Positions 24,788-36,808 of a stretch of 64,000 nucleotides of DNA are shown here, piece after piece; the stretch's first letter is position 1; each line of letters opens with the position of its first letter. The notes below the pieces were generated by a model. That model saw only the letters and a list, made by a program, of their open reading frames with translations. It was not told the DNA's origin and searched no databases. A program made the translations under genes and the position numbers. The DNA comes from Golubevia sp. BC0850 (lineage: Eukaryota; Basidiomycota; Exobasidiomycetes; Golubeviales; Golubeviaceae), in assembly GCA_012976225.1 (NCBI GenBank), contig JAAVVG010000009.1, positions 62,001-126,000 on the forward strand, given 5' to 3'.

Positions 24788-25820
24788 CTGCAGAAGTAGC
24801 TCTAGAGGGACTGGAACTCTCTTGAGTGGATAGTTACGTTTCAGGGGCTCTCCTTGGTGATGGAATGCTGAATGGAAAGAGGGGCTGGAAGTCAGCCTTC
24901 AGTAGCTCTCGTGACTTCCTTACTGACCCCCTCTGTCAAAGATTTCTCTTGTACATTCGGTTCTATCCGATCTGGAAGGAGAAGAGAAAGGAATTGGAAA
25001 CGAATGACGCAATTAGAAGTGGTTGTGTCAGCTCGAGGAAGATCGAATCGGGGGCAAGTGGTGAGTAGAATTCTCGTTTCGTTGTAGCTTTTCAAGATCG
25101 AAGACTTGGTGCTGGATTCTTTTGAATTTCGAAACTTCTTTCTCTGCTGTTCTCTCTAGTCGGTGACTCGAGAAGCATGTCTTGCACTCGTTGGATTTCA
25201 CCCCCTTAGATTCGTGGTCTCAAGCTCGCTCAACATTGGATGACTTATGATTACGTGACTGTATGACTTCTGCAGGGTGCAGAGTCCCCAAAGGAAGTTT
25301 CTTTTTTTCTCCGGAAATGTCTCTATCACGCTTATTTATTTCACAATAGATTTTGTAAACTCATCCAGTCATTGGGCTATCTTCGCCAAATCGTCTCAGA
25401 GGTGTGGCGCTTCATTCTCAACAAGCTTCGGTATGAGCTCTCTTGTCTTCTCAGGCTTCCAGTCTGGTATTCTGAGCTGCGAGCGTCGAGCTAACATACG
25501 AGTCTCTGATGGCTCTCGAGAGCCAGTGTTTTGACCTCAGACTACAGGCGCAAGACGATAGTTCGAAACAAATGACAATGAACTGAAAGGATGGTATTTA
25601 GTAGAGTCGGGGGTGAATCGCGGTTGTGGGTGATGGGGTGAATAAGGGGATGAAACGATGACTGGTATTGAGGAGAATGAGACAAGATGACAAAGATACA
25701 GTAGGGGAGAAGAGATACTAGAAAGAGAAAAGAAAATCCCAAGAGGAAAGAAATAAGAAGAAAACGAAAGGGTGATAGAGGTTGGGAGAGAAGCCAACCG
25801 ATCCTTGCAGAAAGAGATCT
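24788..25820. other. gene-free stretch
   Basis: Several frames of 60-90 codons exist on both strands but none has conserved motifs, good composition or plausible splice partners. I see nothing I can support here beyond the 3' ends of the flanking convergent genes. Confidence 0.5.
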
Positions 25821-26474
25821 TTATTTTGGGCAGGTATGGTGACAGTATCCTTGAGATGAGTGTAGCTCGATGTAAGATGGATCATCTTGACCTCCAAAGT
25901 TGCTTAAATCGGAGAGAGGTTAGAGGCGACGTCAGTACAAGGTTAGAGTAAGAGCATCGACGCACTGATCTACTCACTTGAAGCTAGAGTCTTTGAGGCA
26001 TTTGCTGAACAGAGCGCAAGTCAAGTTACCTTTGACATACTTCTTTTGAACTTCAGGAGTTAAATCGGTTGGGATTTTACCTTTAGGGTATAGATCTTGA
26101 TATAGGTTGGCGAAGACACATCCCTTGACTGCGTTACAAGCCGCTTTACATTGTCTGACTTGGTGTGGTCCTTCTTTAATAAGCTTGTAAGTGAGGTAGC
26201 TTGGATCCGAGGCCGCTGCTCCGTGTCTTACTCCTGTGTAAACTCCAGTTTTTGGGATAGCGGTGAAGCAATCCTGAGTCTGAATGTGTGGGCAAGATGG
26301 AAAGAAGAAAAGAGAGTGAGTGGAGCTCGAGATCTTGTTCACAGTGTGAAACAAAACACTCACCTGCTCCCAAGAGGGTGAACATGTAGAAGGGGCCAGA
26401 TGAGGCATTGGAGAAGCCGAGACTAGAAGAGCTAATTGAAGAAAGGAGATTGAAGCGACTAGGAAGTTAACCAT
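25821..26474 (-). CDS. small secreted cysteine-rich protein (NFGGQ type)
   Basis: Exons 26474-26364, 26273-25978 and 25902-25821 join to 162 residues. The N-terminus, MVNFLVASISFLQLALLVSA, is a signal peptide with cleavage likely before SP. The mature part has CKAACNAVKGCVFANLYQD, then LTCALFSKC and NFGGQ, ending in GYCHHTCPK. This cysteine and FGGQ layout is known from uncharacterised secreted basidiomycete proteins, so an extracellular or wall role is likely, with disulfides expected; the function is not known. A TATA box lies 137 nt upstream of the ATG on the minus strand. Neighbours give no clue. Confidence 0.85.
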
Positions 26475-26605
26475 GTTGAGAGAGTTTGTTGAATAGAGGT
26501 AGACCGGTAGAGAGAAGAGAGAGAAAAGAGAGAGAGAGAGGAAAGAGTGAGAAGATGAGGTTTGTGAGGAGAAAGCACAAAGAGATCTTCGAATTCTCTC
26601 CTCTC

Positions 26606-26617
26606 TTTATACCTTTT
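26606..26617 (-). promoter_or_regulatory. TATA element of the secreted-protein gene at 26474
   Basis: Reads AAAAGGTATAAA on the minus strand, with the TATA 137 nt upstream of the start codon. The same 12 bases occur upstream of the two other secreted-protein genes in the window. Confidence 0.7.
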
Positions 26618-27824
26618 TCCCACACCCCTTAAATCCATCTTGTAACACTTCCAGCGTGGTCAGGAACAAAGTATCGCGTTGTTCTTGACCGAGATCGACG
26701 GGACCTTCCAAGTCTGGAACATTTCTCCTTGTTCCCCATCCCCTCTCTTTCCCAAATCCCACCCCCTTTCACTTATCACGAGATCCTCGATGTTATCCTG
26801 GGTATTTCCGTCTTCAGACAAATCTGGATTTTTCTTCTTGTTAAAGTGCCCAAAGAAAGGTGTGAGGTCGAAAGTTCCGAATTCAAACTCAGCAAAAGTC
26901 AACAAACAAAAGATCTGGAACCGTTGTAAGAAGCGAAATGGCCTAGATCCCAAACTCCCAATCCAGATCGAATTTTTCCTGCTCCATCCCCTCTCTCTTC
27001 TTCTTCTTTCCTTTTGCGTAACTCTCCTGAAGGAATTTCAGCTTTTCAACAAGACACCACTTCGGGTGAGTCTGCTTTGAAAGCGTTTCGTTTGTCGTTA
27101 CACTCGCCATGGTCCAATGCCATTGACACGTCGCGCGTGGCCTCCCCTCAGTCTGACCTCAAACACATTCTTCCCAATCGAATAGCAAAGTCAAATCGCG
27201 AGACCTTGAGGAGGGTGAAGAGCGCCAGCAGAACGTCCCGGGATGCCTTGAGTCCGGTCCTTTGCTAACACCTTCACATTGCCTCCTTCGGGAACGCCAT
27301 CTGAATATCTCCCTTGCTGAAAATGTCAGCATGGAAGCTGTATAGATGCAGCTGCGATGAGTGAAAGAAGGGGTCGAACGCTTCTCTTGGATGGGGCCAA
27401 CACTTTCGCCATTTTTGCCACCCAAACAACCTTCCTTATCTTCTGGATGAGGAAAGAGAACAAGATCAATAAAGATAGATTAAACTGAGAACAAACGGGA
27501 AGAGGGAGGAGAGGGGAACGTGAACACCGAACTGAAACTCTCGACTTTCTTCTTCCGGAATCTGTGCTTGCCGTCCTGACTATCATGTACCTCCCTCCCC
27601 TTTCCTTCCTCTTCCCTTCCTTTCTTTGGACAGATGTTGGTCAAACAGACTTTGAGATCTCTTCACAAAGCTCACTTTTAGCGTTTAGGTATTCAGGCGT
27701 TTGATTTCTGTCAAACAAAATAATTTTAATTCTCCTAAGACAGAAATACGACAAGAACGAGACACGATTATGCCGAAATCCTTCTCAATTTCCAAACAAG
27801 GCAATAAGTTCATTCCACTTGAGT
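26618..27824. other. gene-free stretch
   Basis: Frames at 26679-27080 (plus) and 27159-27586 (minus) are the longest, but they lack motifs and have compositions expected from the C/T-rich base content. I see no tRNA-like clover-leaf. Reported as empty apart from the upstream region of one gene and the 3' region of the other. Confidence 0.45.
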
Positions 27825-28805
27825 TTAAGCCTTGAAGTTGTCCTTGAAGAAAGCAACAGCGTTAGAAAGAGAAGTCTTGTAGGCAGCTTCGGTGTCTGGT
27901 TGAGATAGATCTGGTCTTGATCCATGACCGTGGACGCTGTGATTTGGAAAAGGCAGAAGGAGAAGAATAGGACGTCAGAAATGATATCCAACGAGAGCAG
28001 AAAAGTTGATTTGTCCTCATTTCATACTTACGTTCCAGGGAAAGTTTGACTCCTCTCATCCAACTTTCCATTCTCCTTCAAAGTTTTGACCCAAGTGTCC
28101 TTAACTTCACCAGAGAACATAGGATCCAATTCACTCATATTCAAAAGAACCTTGCTCTTAACTTGACCAGCTTCTTCAGGACTCAACATGGCAGGATGAT
28201 GAATAGCAACAGGAGCCAAACCTTGAATAGCAGCGGTAGCAGCTAGTCTTCCACCATAACAATAACCTGCAATTCCAACTGGTCCGTCCTTGAAGACCTC
28301 ATCAAAGACTTTTTGTAGGAGTGGGAAGGTGTGATCTGGGGAATGATCTCTTCCAACCCATTCTCCCATGGCAGCCATATTCTTGTCTTGAACATCTTGA
28401 GATGGTGGACCTTCGGCCGAATGTTTTGGTAAGAAGAAATCGGAGGGTTTGATGGGGTCTCCTAGGAAAAGATCTGGAACTATGACGCGGTAACCTGATT
28501 CGGAAGCCATTTGGTCGGCGGTAATCTGAGGGATGAGGTGGAGGAGTGGGGAACACAGAATAAGGATACACAGGAAGGAGAGAGAAGCTTGGATTGAAGG
28601 CGGGTCTTGGAGCATGAAATGTTGAAAGGCTTACCTTTGGGTTATCGATTCCTAATCCGAAGATGTCAGTACAGATGATGATCGTTCCTTTCTGAGTACC
28701 ATCTTTAACGTAACAACCAACTCCAGCGATGTCTTGTTGGGAACCGGTTGGTTTACCTGGGATCTCGTTGAGAGTGGTACAGTGCTTGCAGAATGGAGCT
28801 GACAT
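27825..28805 (-). CDS. dienelactone hydrolase family protein
   Basis: Exons 28805-28635, 28525-28032 and 27936-27825 give 258 residues, the usual length for the family. It is an alpha/beta hydrolase that in bacteria opens dienelactone in chlorocatechol breakdown; many fungal members have unknown substrates. The catalytic triad is visible: the nucleophile Cys146 in GIAGYCYGGRLA, Asp191 in NMSELDPMF and His224 in VHGHGSRP. The N-terminus has KPTGSQQDIAGVGCYVK, typical of the fungal branch. No targeting signal is seen, so it is probably cytosolic. The gene is divergent from ATP11, with about 370 bp between starts. Confidence 0.93.
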
Positions 28806-29175
28806 CTTGAGTGAAGGAAGGAAGAGTGGAGAAAAGGAAGAGTGGAGAAAAGGAAGAGTGGAGAAAAGGAAGAGAGGAGAAGAAAGACGAAAGGTTAGAG
28901 AAGATGGAAAGAGATGAGATCAGGAGAGGGTAACAGAGTGACTCACTATGAATGGGAAATAATTGTAGTGTAGTTTAGAATCTAGTTGATGTTTGAGTGA
29001 ATGTTAGGGCAAGAAGAACGAACGAAGGAAGGAAGTTCTTAAATACTTTTCAGCTGGTGGAGGGTCAAATCAGCTCGAACGGGATTTGATCATGTGAAAT
29101 CCTCTTCCCTTTCTCTCTCCCTCTCAATCTCCTCTATCTCCTCTTTCTCTAGCCAATCTCAATCCAACAGCAAGA

Positions 29176-31191
29176 ATGATTTCAAGTAGACTGCGACTGA
29201 ATCCCTTCAGAAGCAACTCATCTCTGCTATCGACTCCCATAAGTGCCTCAAACCTGCTTCGAGGCGCAAGTAGAGCTTCAGCCAGTCGATACTATGCCTC
29301 TATACCAGATTCTTCGCTAGAAGAAGTTTTGGATCACAATCAATCACAATCTCAAGGACTCTCACCAGCTCAGAGAGCAGCTCAAGCCAACGCAGCGCCT
29401 CAATTGAGCAAAGCTGTAGTTGAAATGAAGAGGGAGAGAAAACTGGCTCAATACGCTAACACTTTGAAGGTGAAGGCTCTCCAGTGAGTAAGAAGTTTGG
29501 AATGTGTGATCAAAAGCAATACCTCATTGGGTTAGAATGGAATAGTCGAAGAGAGTTGAATGAGAGGGTAGAGCTAGCAAAGGAGGAAAAGTGAAGCTTC
29601 CAGAAGAAAGATGGCTGTTTTTGATCTCCTTGCTCTTTTGTAGCTCTGTTTATCTACGGAATTTGGATCTCAGGTACGGTTCAGATAGAAAAAGTAGTCT
29701 GGGAATAGTCGAGCTGGGGAAGGACAAGAGAGGAGAAGGCTGAGGGAATGATTGAGTCTTCTGAGAAGTTCTTATTCCTCAACTTTTCTTTTGATGACGA
29801 CCGACCGATCAAGAGCTGGAAATCGGAACGCATCATACTTCGGAGAAAAAGAGGGAGACTAAGCTCTCAAACCCGCATCGGATCCTCAAATCAATCTCCA
29901 TTCCAACTCAAACCTTCCAACCTCTCTCTCCACCCTTTCGCGTGTCTTCAGAGAAGGTTACTCCTCAGTAGAAGAATTCAAACAAGCCAAACTAGACCAA
30001 CTTGCAAAGCTGAAAGCTGAAACTCAAGAAGCTCAAAGTCAAGCTCGAGCTGCTGCTGCTTCCTCAGCCTCAACTGATGCTACTTCTTCTTCAACTTCAA
30101 GCTTAGAATCAGAAACTGTCTCAGAGACACTGGAAGAACGAGATTCGCGGGTGATGGGAGAAATTAGAAGAAGAGCTGAGAAGGAAGCGAAGAGGAAATT
30201 GGAGAGTGGTCAATTGGGAAGTGGACCTGGGGGAAAGAGTCCGGTGAAGGTGAGTGGATTATGGTCTAGCGCTGCTAGCTTTCGATTTGAGGATGCAGCA
30301 GAATGTCTGTCTTGAGAGTTGGAAAGTTTTGAGCTGAATTATCAATCTCCTTCTCGTCTCCTCTACTAGCCTCTCTCCGAAATCCTGGACATCTCCAAGT
30401 TCGCTTCTGAATCATCAACCAAAATCACAGAATTGTGGACTGGATATCATACTATGAAAAACAAATTATCAGCTGTCATCCCAGCTGATACCTATCGATC
30501 TTTGGTTTCAAATGCTCAAAGGTATCCTCAATTCGTACTACCTTTAGGCAGGAAAGTAATTGATGGAGATGAAAAAGAGAGAAAAAACTTAACAGAAGAA
30601 CAGATTAAAGAAAAACAAGGTTTCGAAATGCAATTCTTAGAATGGGCTTTCTTGCCTATTCCACCTACAGTTCAAATTCCAGAATCTTCAAAAAGTATTA
30701 GTCCAAGAATCCCGAAGCCCTCAACAGTTTTATTCACTCCTCTAGCAGAATACAAGCTTCGACAAACTTTTGCTCAACCTTTGTTAATCTTGACTCATTA
30801 CGTAGACCTGATTGAATCTCACGGAATAGTTCTAATGAGAGGAGATATCACTGGATCTGATGACGATCATTCATCTCCTCCTTCTTCAACTCTTGCGATT
30901 CAAGAAGCTATCAATCAAGGTAAAAGTCAAGAAGAAATTGAGGAGCTACAGAAACCAATTCAGAGTCAAGGTAGAATCGGAATGAAAGAAGCTCAAATTT
31001 TGACAATGATGTTACAAAGGTTTTATGTCGATAGTCTTAGTGGCATGGATAAATTGAAGGAGAAAAGTGAAAGTGGAAAAGTGATGGGAGTTGGGAATGA
31101 TGAGATTAGAGGGAAATTATTGAAGGACTTTCATGAGGATCCGGGAAGTTTTGATGTTGAGGTTTTGATTAAGGCTGCTTATATGCTTTGA
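29176..31191 (+). CDS. ATP11: mitochondrial F1-ATPase assembly chaperone Atp11
   Basis: Exons 29176-29483, 29952-30249 and 30370-31191 join to 475 residues. Atp11 binds free beta subunits of F1-ATPase in the mitochondrial matrix and keeps them soluble until assembly. The N-terminus (MISSRLRLNPFRSNSS, RASASRYYAS) is Arg/Ser-rich without acids, a mitochondrial presequence. The core starts at PLSEILDISKFASES and ITELWTGYH. It goes on with FVLPLGRKV, FLEWAFLPIPPTV and a long LLILTHYVDLIESHGIVLMRGDIT, ending at AQILTMMLQRFYVD, all in Atp11 order. A coiled-coil-like, Gln/Ala-rich stretch in exon 2 and an extra C-terminal tail make it longer than yeast Atp11. Intron 1, about 470 nt, is long. Confidence 0.93.
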
Positions 31192-31771
31192 GATTAGACC
31201 ATGCATTTGATTCTCAATTCATTCAGTTCTATAGATTCTTCAATTCTATAGATTTAAAGCCTTCATGCAATTCAGAGTGAATAGAGTGACGTGACGAAAA
31301 GGTGAGACAGGAAGGGATCTTCTGCCTTGGTGCTATCCCTTCCAAATTAAATCTGAAGTTCTCCAGAGCTTGGTTTGGTGCTCTCAGAAAGGATTATGAG
31401 ATTCTCAAGACTTTGTACGTGAACTGGTCAGAGGTGAGAGAAATGAGATCGACATCAGGCAGTGGATAGCAGCGTTCAAAGTCAAAAGTTCCGAATGTCA
31501 ACTCCTGTTGACTCCTTTCGGAATTTTTGCTTTACAGCCACACTCGTAAGTTGTAATTGGCACAGCCAGCGGAACGCAATGACTTCGCACTGCTTTTCCA
31601 ACTTCCAGAGCTACTGAGTCTCTGATAGGCGAGGTAAGGGAAACGTCGTGTTCCTTCAGATCACCTCTCTTTCAGATCCATCTCTACTGAGACTATACAG
31701 TACCGAGTACTCTCAAGATCTCAATGGTTTGGCCCTCAAGGTGATAAGAGCACGATTTGATTGCTTCAGTC
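31192..31771. other. intergenic
   Basis: No coding frame I can support. An imperfect inverted pair around GTCAAC/GTTGAC near 31497-31512 is short and may be chance. Confidence 0.4.
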
Positions 31772-31783
31772 AAAAGGTATAAA
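31772..31783 (+). promoter_or_regulatory. TATA element of the secreted-protein gene at 31862
   Basis: AAAAGGTATAAA, with the TATA 84 nt upstream of the ATG at 31862. Identical over 12 bases to the elements of the other two secreted-protein genes. Confidence 0.7.
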
Positions 31784-31861
31784 AAGGAGTTCGTCTCGAC
31801 TTTCTCTTTCCCTTTTCTGCAATCCACCATTCAATATTCAATAATCATCCCTCGTCTCAAA

Positions 31862-32770
31862 ATGATCTTCACAATCTCTTTCACATCTCTTCTATCTTTT
31901 GGACTTCTGATGAGTTCCTTTTCTGAAGCCTCACCGTTGACAGCAAGACAACCTTCGGTGGTCAGAAGTAGCCGTTTCAGCACTTACCCTGTCCCACACA
32001 CCCTGCTTGTAAGAAGCGACAGTTGAGCTTCTTGAGTTTCCAACAAGTCAAGGGGGCTACTCTTTCAAACTAATCTGCTTTGCTTTTGATGCAGACTTCT
32101 ATCCCGTCAATCAGGAGGCACGTGTGCGCCGGAACAGGATACGTGTCCTAACAATGCTGGTTGTTGGATGAGTACTTTGACAGCACTTTTCGAAGTTTGA
32201 CCTGCTGGAACTTGGAAGCAATCAAGTAGAACTGAACATCTTTTTTGCGATCTGAACAGGAGGCCTTGTATGTCTGCTATGTCGACCCCCTTGGCGACCT
32301 TGGCTGTTGTCGTGAGTCTCAAGTCGTTTTTTCAGAAAGTGCAGCCTGATAAGAGACATCTGTTTTTCAAACCAATAAACGTTTCTCCGGTCTCCTCACG
32401 GGTTGGGTACTAATCGAACTCTCTACTGATCTGGACTCTCCTTACCACACCCACTCCAATCAGCTGTACTCAAGGTTTTAATGGAACTTTAGGCCCAGGT
32501 GGCGACGCAAACACATTATCTCAAGTTACCAGCAGCGCCTTGGCTACTAATGGCTTACCATGTCCTTCGGTTCAAACCTCGACCTTGACAAGCACCAGCT
32601 TCTACACTCCCCAAAGTTCTCCTTCAACTGGTCAATCCTCTTTGAGCTCTTCAGCCTTTCAAACTCCCTCACCAAGCAACGATGCCAGCGGGGCTGCCGG
32701 ATCCGCTTTCGGTTCCCTGTTGCCACTGACTTTTACCATCTTGCTTGGAGCCGGATTGGCCTGGATCTAA
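31862..32770 (+). CDS. secreted, probably GPI-anchored cysteine-containing protein
   Basis: The start MIFTISFTSLLSFGLLMSSF is a signal peptide ending near SEASP. An internal exon contains GGTCAPEQDTCPNNAGCW, a Cys-rich knot-like segment. The last exon begins near 32464 with CTQGFNGTLGPGGD, passes through a Ser/Thr-rich stalk and ends in SLLPLTFTILLGAGLAWI. That hydrophobic end preceded by small residues (GAAGSAFG) is the pattern of a GPI-attachment signal. The exon joins in the middle (31970-32463) are uncertain: one in-phase path uses 31972 to 32115, 32170 to about 32260 and 32310 to 32464. Extracellular wall protein is likely; the family is not recognised. Confidence 0.65.
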
Positions 32771-33201
32771 ATCCCTTTTCTTTGAGGTTCGATTCTTTTG
32801 CATGAACGATAATGATCTTCTACCTGAGGCATGAACATTCTTAACGCCTCCTTTACCCCTAGTTTTCGACCTTCCCATTTCTTACGAATACTTTCTTCCT
32901 TCGCCTTCCTGTTCCGGTCCCCCTTTTTGGTTTTGAATGGCAATCTTCTTCCCATCTTTGCCGTGGCTGAAGAATGTCTGAAAGATTCAAGTGATTCGCA
33001 TCCACCTTCAATGGTTCACGCTGTTCACAAAGAAAGACAAAGCGATGCATCATCAAGATATCTTTGTTTCGGAGACCAGAAAAATAGAGCAAGAGTGAAG
33101 AAAGGGCGTTGAAAGACGAAAGAGAGAACGAAGAGCCCGTTACTTGCATGAGGAGAGGAGACAAGATGAATACCAAAACAGAAGCAAGATCTTTCTAGAT
33201 C
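32771..33201. other. intergenic between two convergent genes
   Basis: 3' ends of the secreted-protein and ECM4 genes. Open frames here (for example 32831-33112) are chance frames without motifs. Confidence 0.5.
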
Positions 33202-34878
33202 TTAAGCATCGAGTGGCTTGATAGGAGGGGTAGGCCCATCTGGAATCTGTTAGCGGGAGAGAACAGGAAAAGGAGTCAGTGCTAGATTCCACCTCAAGAG
33301 TAACAAGAGAGGAAAAAACCTACAATTCTAGTTGGATTGACTTGAGGGTGACTTTGGTAGTAATGAGCTTTGATGGAATCAAAACGAGTGGTGTCTTTGA
33401 AGGCGGGATAATTCCAGTAAAGGTTTCTAACCCATTTATGAATGTGAGGATATCCTTCACGAATTGTAGCGTGGTTGCATTTGAAGTGACCTACGTAGAC
33501 TGGATCGAAACGAATGATTGTTCTGTTTCACAAGAGAGAATGAAGAAAGAAGGGAGTCAACCGACAGTGAAATTTCTCAGTTGACAACCATCTAGACCTT
33601 ACTCACGTGAACAATCTGATGTCAGTTTCGTTCATCTCCCTCCCCAACAAGTACTTTCTACCATCTTTCAACAACGCTTCGACTCTATCAAGAGCTTTGA
33701 AAAGAGGTTTGACGTTACTTTCGTAAGCTTCTTGAGTGGTAGCGAATCCAGACTTGTAAACTCCGTTGTTGATCTCGTTGTATACCCATTCGTTCAATTC
33801 ATCAATTTCTTTGCGGTTTGATTCTGGGTAGTAGGTGACTCCTTGTTGATCGGAAGGCAGGAACTCATCGAAACAGTCTGTTAAGAGGGATGAGAAAGGG
33901 TTCGTCAGATGGGCAGAGTAAAGAGCATAGCATGGGAGATGGAGACTCACTGTTCATGATACGAATAATTTCAGAGGATTCGTCTGAGTTTGGTAGGAGA
34001 GAAAGGAGATCAGCTTGAGAACGTGGGAGCGAGAAAGAGAGATAAGATTCCAACTCACTGTTCACGATGGTACGTAGTTTCTTGTCCCAGATAACTGGGA
34101 CTGTGCACCTTGCACTGTAGCCCTGTTGGAATGAGATCAAACAAGAGACCCGAAAGATAGCAGAAAGAGAGAGGGGGTGGTTAGACACAAAGCACTAGCA
34201 TTCAGTCAGAACCTAGCTGCATCTTCGAAGAGCTCCCTCGATAAGCTCTTCGCTTCCACGCTTCTCAAATCTGACAAATTGGTTAGTTACATTTGCCTCA
34301 GGCCCAATAGGAGGCTTCAGATGCCTCTTCAGCTCCCGCAACCTTGCCCGATCCTCCTCTCATCTCCACCCAGATTATATACTCACAGGTTCAGCCTCGT
34401 TATAGAAGTCTCTAATGCGAATCTTGTCCTCAGACCCTTCAACAGTATTTCCAGTTCCAGGAACTCCCAAACCTTTCAATTCTTCAGTATCATAAGGGGG
34501 GAAAGTCCAACCTTCTGGGCCAAGCAAAGAGTCAACTGAAGAGTAGGGTAGAAGACCCTCGACCTTGTCCATTCCTTTGAGTTGACGAACGATTAGAGCT
34601 CTGTGAGCCCAAGGGCAAGCATAAGCTACGATCAAATGGTAACGACCTTGTGAAGGAGAGGAGAGGGTACGGAGATTAGAATCAGCATGAAGATGTTTAG
34701 AAACTCCACTCCAGCACTGAGAAATATGCTACTGACCAATCTCTGGCTCAAACTTTCCACCTTTCTTGATTTCATCTCTGAAAGAAGAAACTTGTCTTTT
34801 GAATTGACCATCATTTGAAGCCCATTTGGTTGAACCATCCTTGTGAGAATGAGCTGGAGCTGAAGAAGAGGAAGACAT
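33202..34878 (-). CDS. ECM4: glutathionyl-hydroquinone reductase (omega/xi-class GST)
   Basis: Seven exons, 34878-34737, 34646-34387, 34122-34059, 33983-33951, 33877-33607, 33522-33324 and 33246-33202, join in phase to 337 residues. The enzyme uses glutathione to reduce glutathionyl-hydroquinones and related adducts. Key features: [18 protein letters not shown] at the start, the catalytic Cys58 in [21 protein letters not shown] and [11 protein letters not shown]. Then come FDEFLP and a C-terminal [20 protein letters not shown] with LYWNYPAF, a family hallmark. In-frame ATGs at 34980 and 35100 would add an N-terminus (MIFNLLRNKSISIP) that could be a mitochondrial signal, so a second, targeted form is possible. 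Intron 1 uses the weak GTCAGT donor. Divergent from the gene at 35119. Confidence 0.95.
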
Positions 34879-35118
34879 GTTGCTGATTGAACCGAGATGA
34901 TTCTTGACGGATTGAAGTCGAGCGCTTGAAGTTGAAGTTGGAATTGAAATCGATTTGTTTCTGAGCAAATTAAAGATCATCAATTGGGGTTCTTGGTAAA
35001 AAGCTAAAGTTCGAGAGCTTCTCAGGAAGATCTTTCCGGCGATTCGCCGAGGACATCCTCTCTCCACTTTGCTTGCCTTGAATTCCTTCTTCTCTAACAT
35101 TCACTCCTCATCTCGAAA

Positions 35119-36448
35119 ATGACTTCAATGAACCCAATCTGGTCGAGACTCATCCGTTTCACAGCGAACGAAGATTCTGGTACGATCCCTCATTATGGTG
35201 AACCAATCGATTCAGCTTTGGACGTAGGTCAAGCTTTTCTAAAAGGTCAAAAGATCCAGGTCAAATTATTGAATGGTGATCCTTTCGATTCTCGTTCTAA
35301 CTTCTCTGGAGTCGAACTGACTGTGAAGAAACTCCTTTCTCCTTTGGATAGGACTCAAGTTGGAACCATTAGAGCTCTGGGGGCGAACTACGTCCAGCCC
35401 AATCAGAACGAAGTTGAGGCAAAGAAGAACAGACCTAAAATCCCTATCCTTTTGTGAGTATCTCAGATCCAGACTTATCAAATCCCCACTATTCTCATGT
35501 TCTCTAGGATCTCAAGAGGAGTCCTAAGAGAAGTAGAGAAGCATTGAAGCAGTGACTCATTGAGTCTCGTCGAACCCCGTCAGAGTAGAGGTCCCCGACT
35601 GAATTCCTCCCTCTCTTCATGATTCTTATTCAGCTACAAACCTCTGACTACTCTAGCGAACCCTCAAGATCCAATCTACATTCCGGAGATCGCCCAACAG
35701 GGAGGAGATCAATCTGATTATGAGGTCGAGTTGGTGAGCATCCCTTCGTTGTCTTCCACTCATTCGCAAGGCTTTTCAACCTGTCCAGAACAAGTTCCAG
35801 CTTCTGAGTGTCCAATTTTTTCTCTCTTCTTACTATCACTACAGGTCGTCATCTTGTCTCAAAACTGTCGAAACATCTCCGAATCAGAAGCTCCTTCCCA
35901 CATTCTAGGCTACTCCCTCTCAAATGACGTATCTGCACGTAGAGACATGTTCGCAGTACCTCAATGGGGTTTAGGGAAATCTTTTGACAACTGGTTCCCA
36001 ATGGGTCCATGTATCGTCTCTCCTAAGATGCTTGGAGATCCAGAAAACGTTCAACTAAGGACAGTATTAAATGGGAAGGAGATGCAAAATGACAGCACTA
36101 AAAAACATCTATGGAAGATTTACGAAACGATCTCTAGGTTGAGTCAGGGAACGACTCTGGAAAGAGGGAGTGTGATCAGCATGTGAGTTGTGAGAGAGAA
36201 AAGAGTGGAGGTTTTTGATTGTCACTTGTCACCTTCTGACCTCCTATTTTGACCTGCTTCCTTCATTATTATTTTTCTTCTCTTTCTTCTCTCTCAGGGG
36301 AACTCCACCTTTTGAGGGATTCAAACGTGATCCTCAAGTCTTCTTAAAAGACGGAGACGTCGTAGAGTGTTCAGGTAGCAATGGACTTGGAACTTTGATC
36401 AACCACGTCGTTGAAGAAGGGAAAAATGGAAGGAAGTCTAAGCTTTAG
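35119..36448 (+). CDS. fumarylacetoacetase-family hydrolase
   Basis: Exons 35119-35453, 35634-35733, 35845-36182 and 36298-36448 join to 307 residues, the size of FAHD1/FAHD2-type proteins rather than full fumarylacetoacetase. The fold binds a divalent metal and cleaves or decarboxylates beta-keto acids such as fumarylpyruvate, acylpyruvates or oxaloacetate. Conserved pieces: RALGANYVQPNQNE, YEVELVVVILSQNCRNI, LGYSLSNDVSARRDMF, GKSFDNWFPMGPCIV, and GTPPFEGFKRDPQVFLKDGD near the end. Metal-binding acids are expected in YEVEL and NDVSAR. The normal 'GKS.D...PMGP' segment is intact. The gene shares a short promoter with ECM4. Exact substrate not known. Confidence 0.93.
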
Positions 36449-36808
36449 ACTTTTTCAAATTCAAAAAGAAACTGGACACATCATTCAGGCTGCGTTCACC
36501 CAAATTGCATTTGCCACCCGTTCTTTCTCTCCCTTTTTACAATTTACTTTGCTCCTTCTCGCTTTTTCTTTCAAATGCTTCCATTCGAAAAAAAAATTCT
36601 CTATGATGCATGATAGTTGAAATTGGTTTGAATCACTGAGAAGCTCGAAGATCGGTATACCTGCGTTGCCACTTGATCACAGATTGAGTTTGCCGAAGAC
36701 CTCATGCATGCCCACCAACTTTCGTGTCTCTTTTCTTCCTCACAATATCTCACGCCTCACTGTTCTACATGGTCTTCCAAGTTTTACAATCCTTGACTGC
36801 CAAAGACA
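36449..36808. other. intergenic
   Basis: T-rich and A-rich runs (a nine-A tract near 36589-36597) and no coding frame that I can support. Confidence 0.45.

Noticed and set aside
27159-27586. Overlapping minus-strand frames of 86-88 codons
   Set aside because: No motif, no matching splice sites, and the two frames conflict; likely chance.
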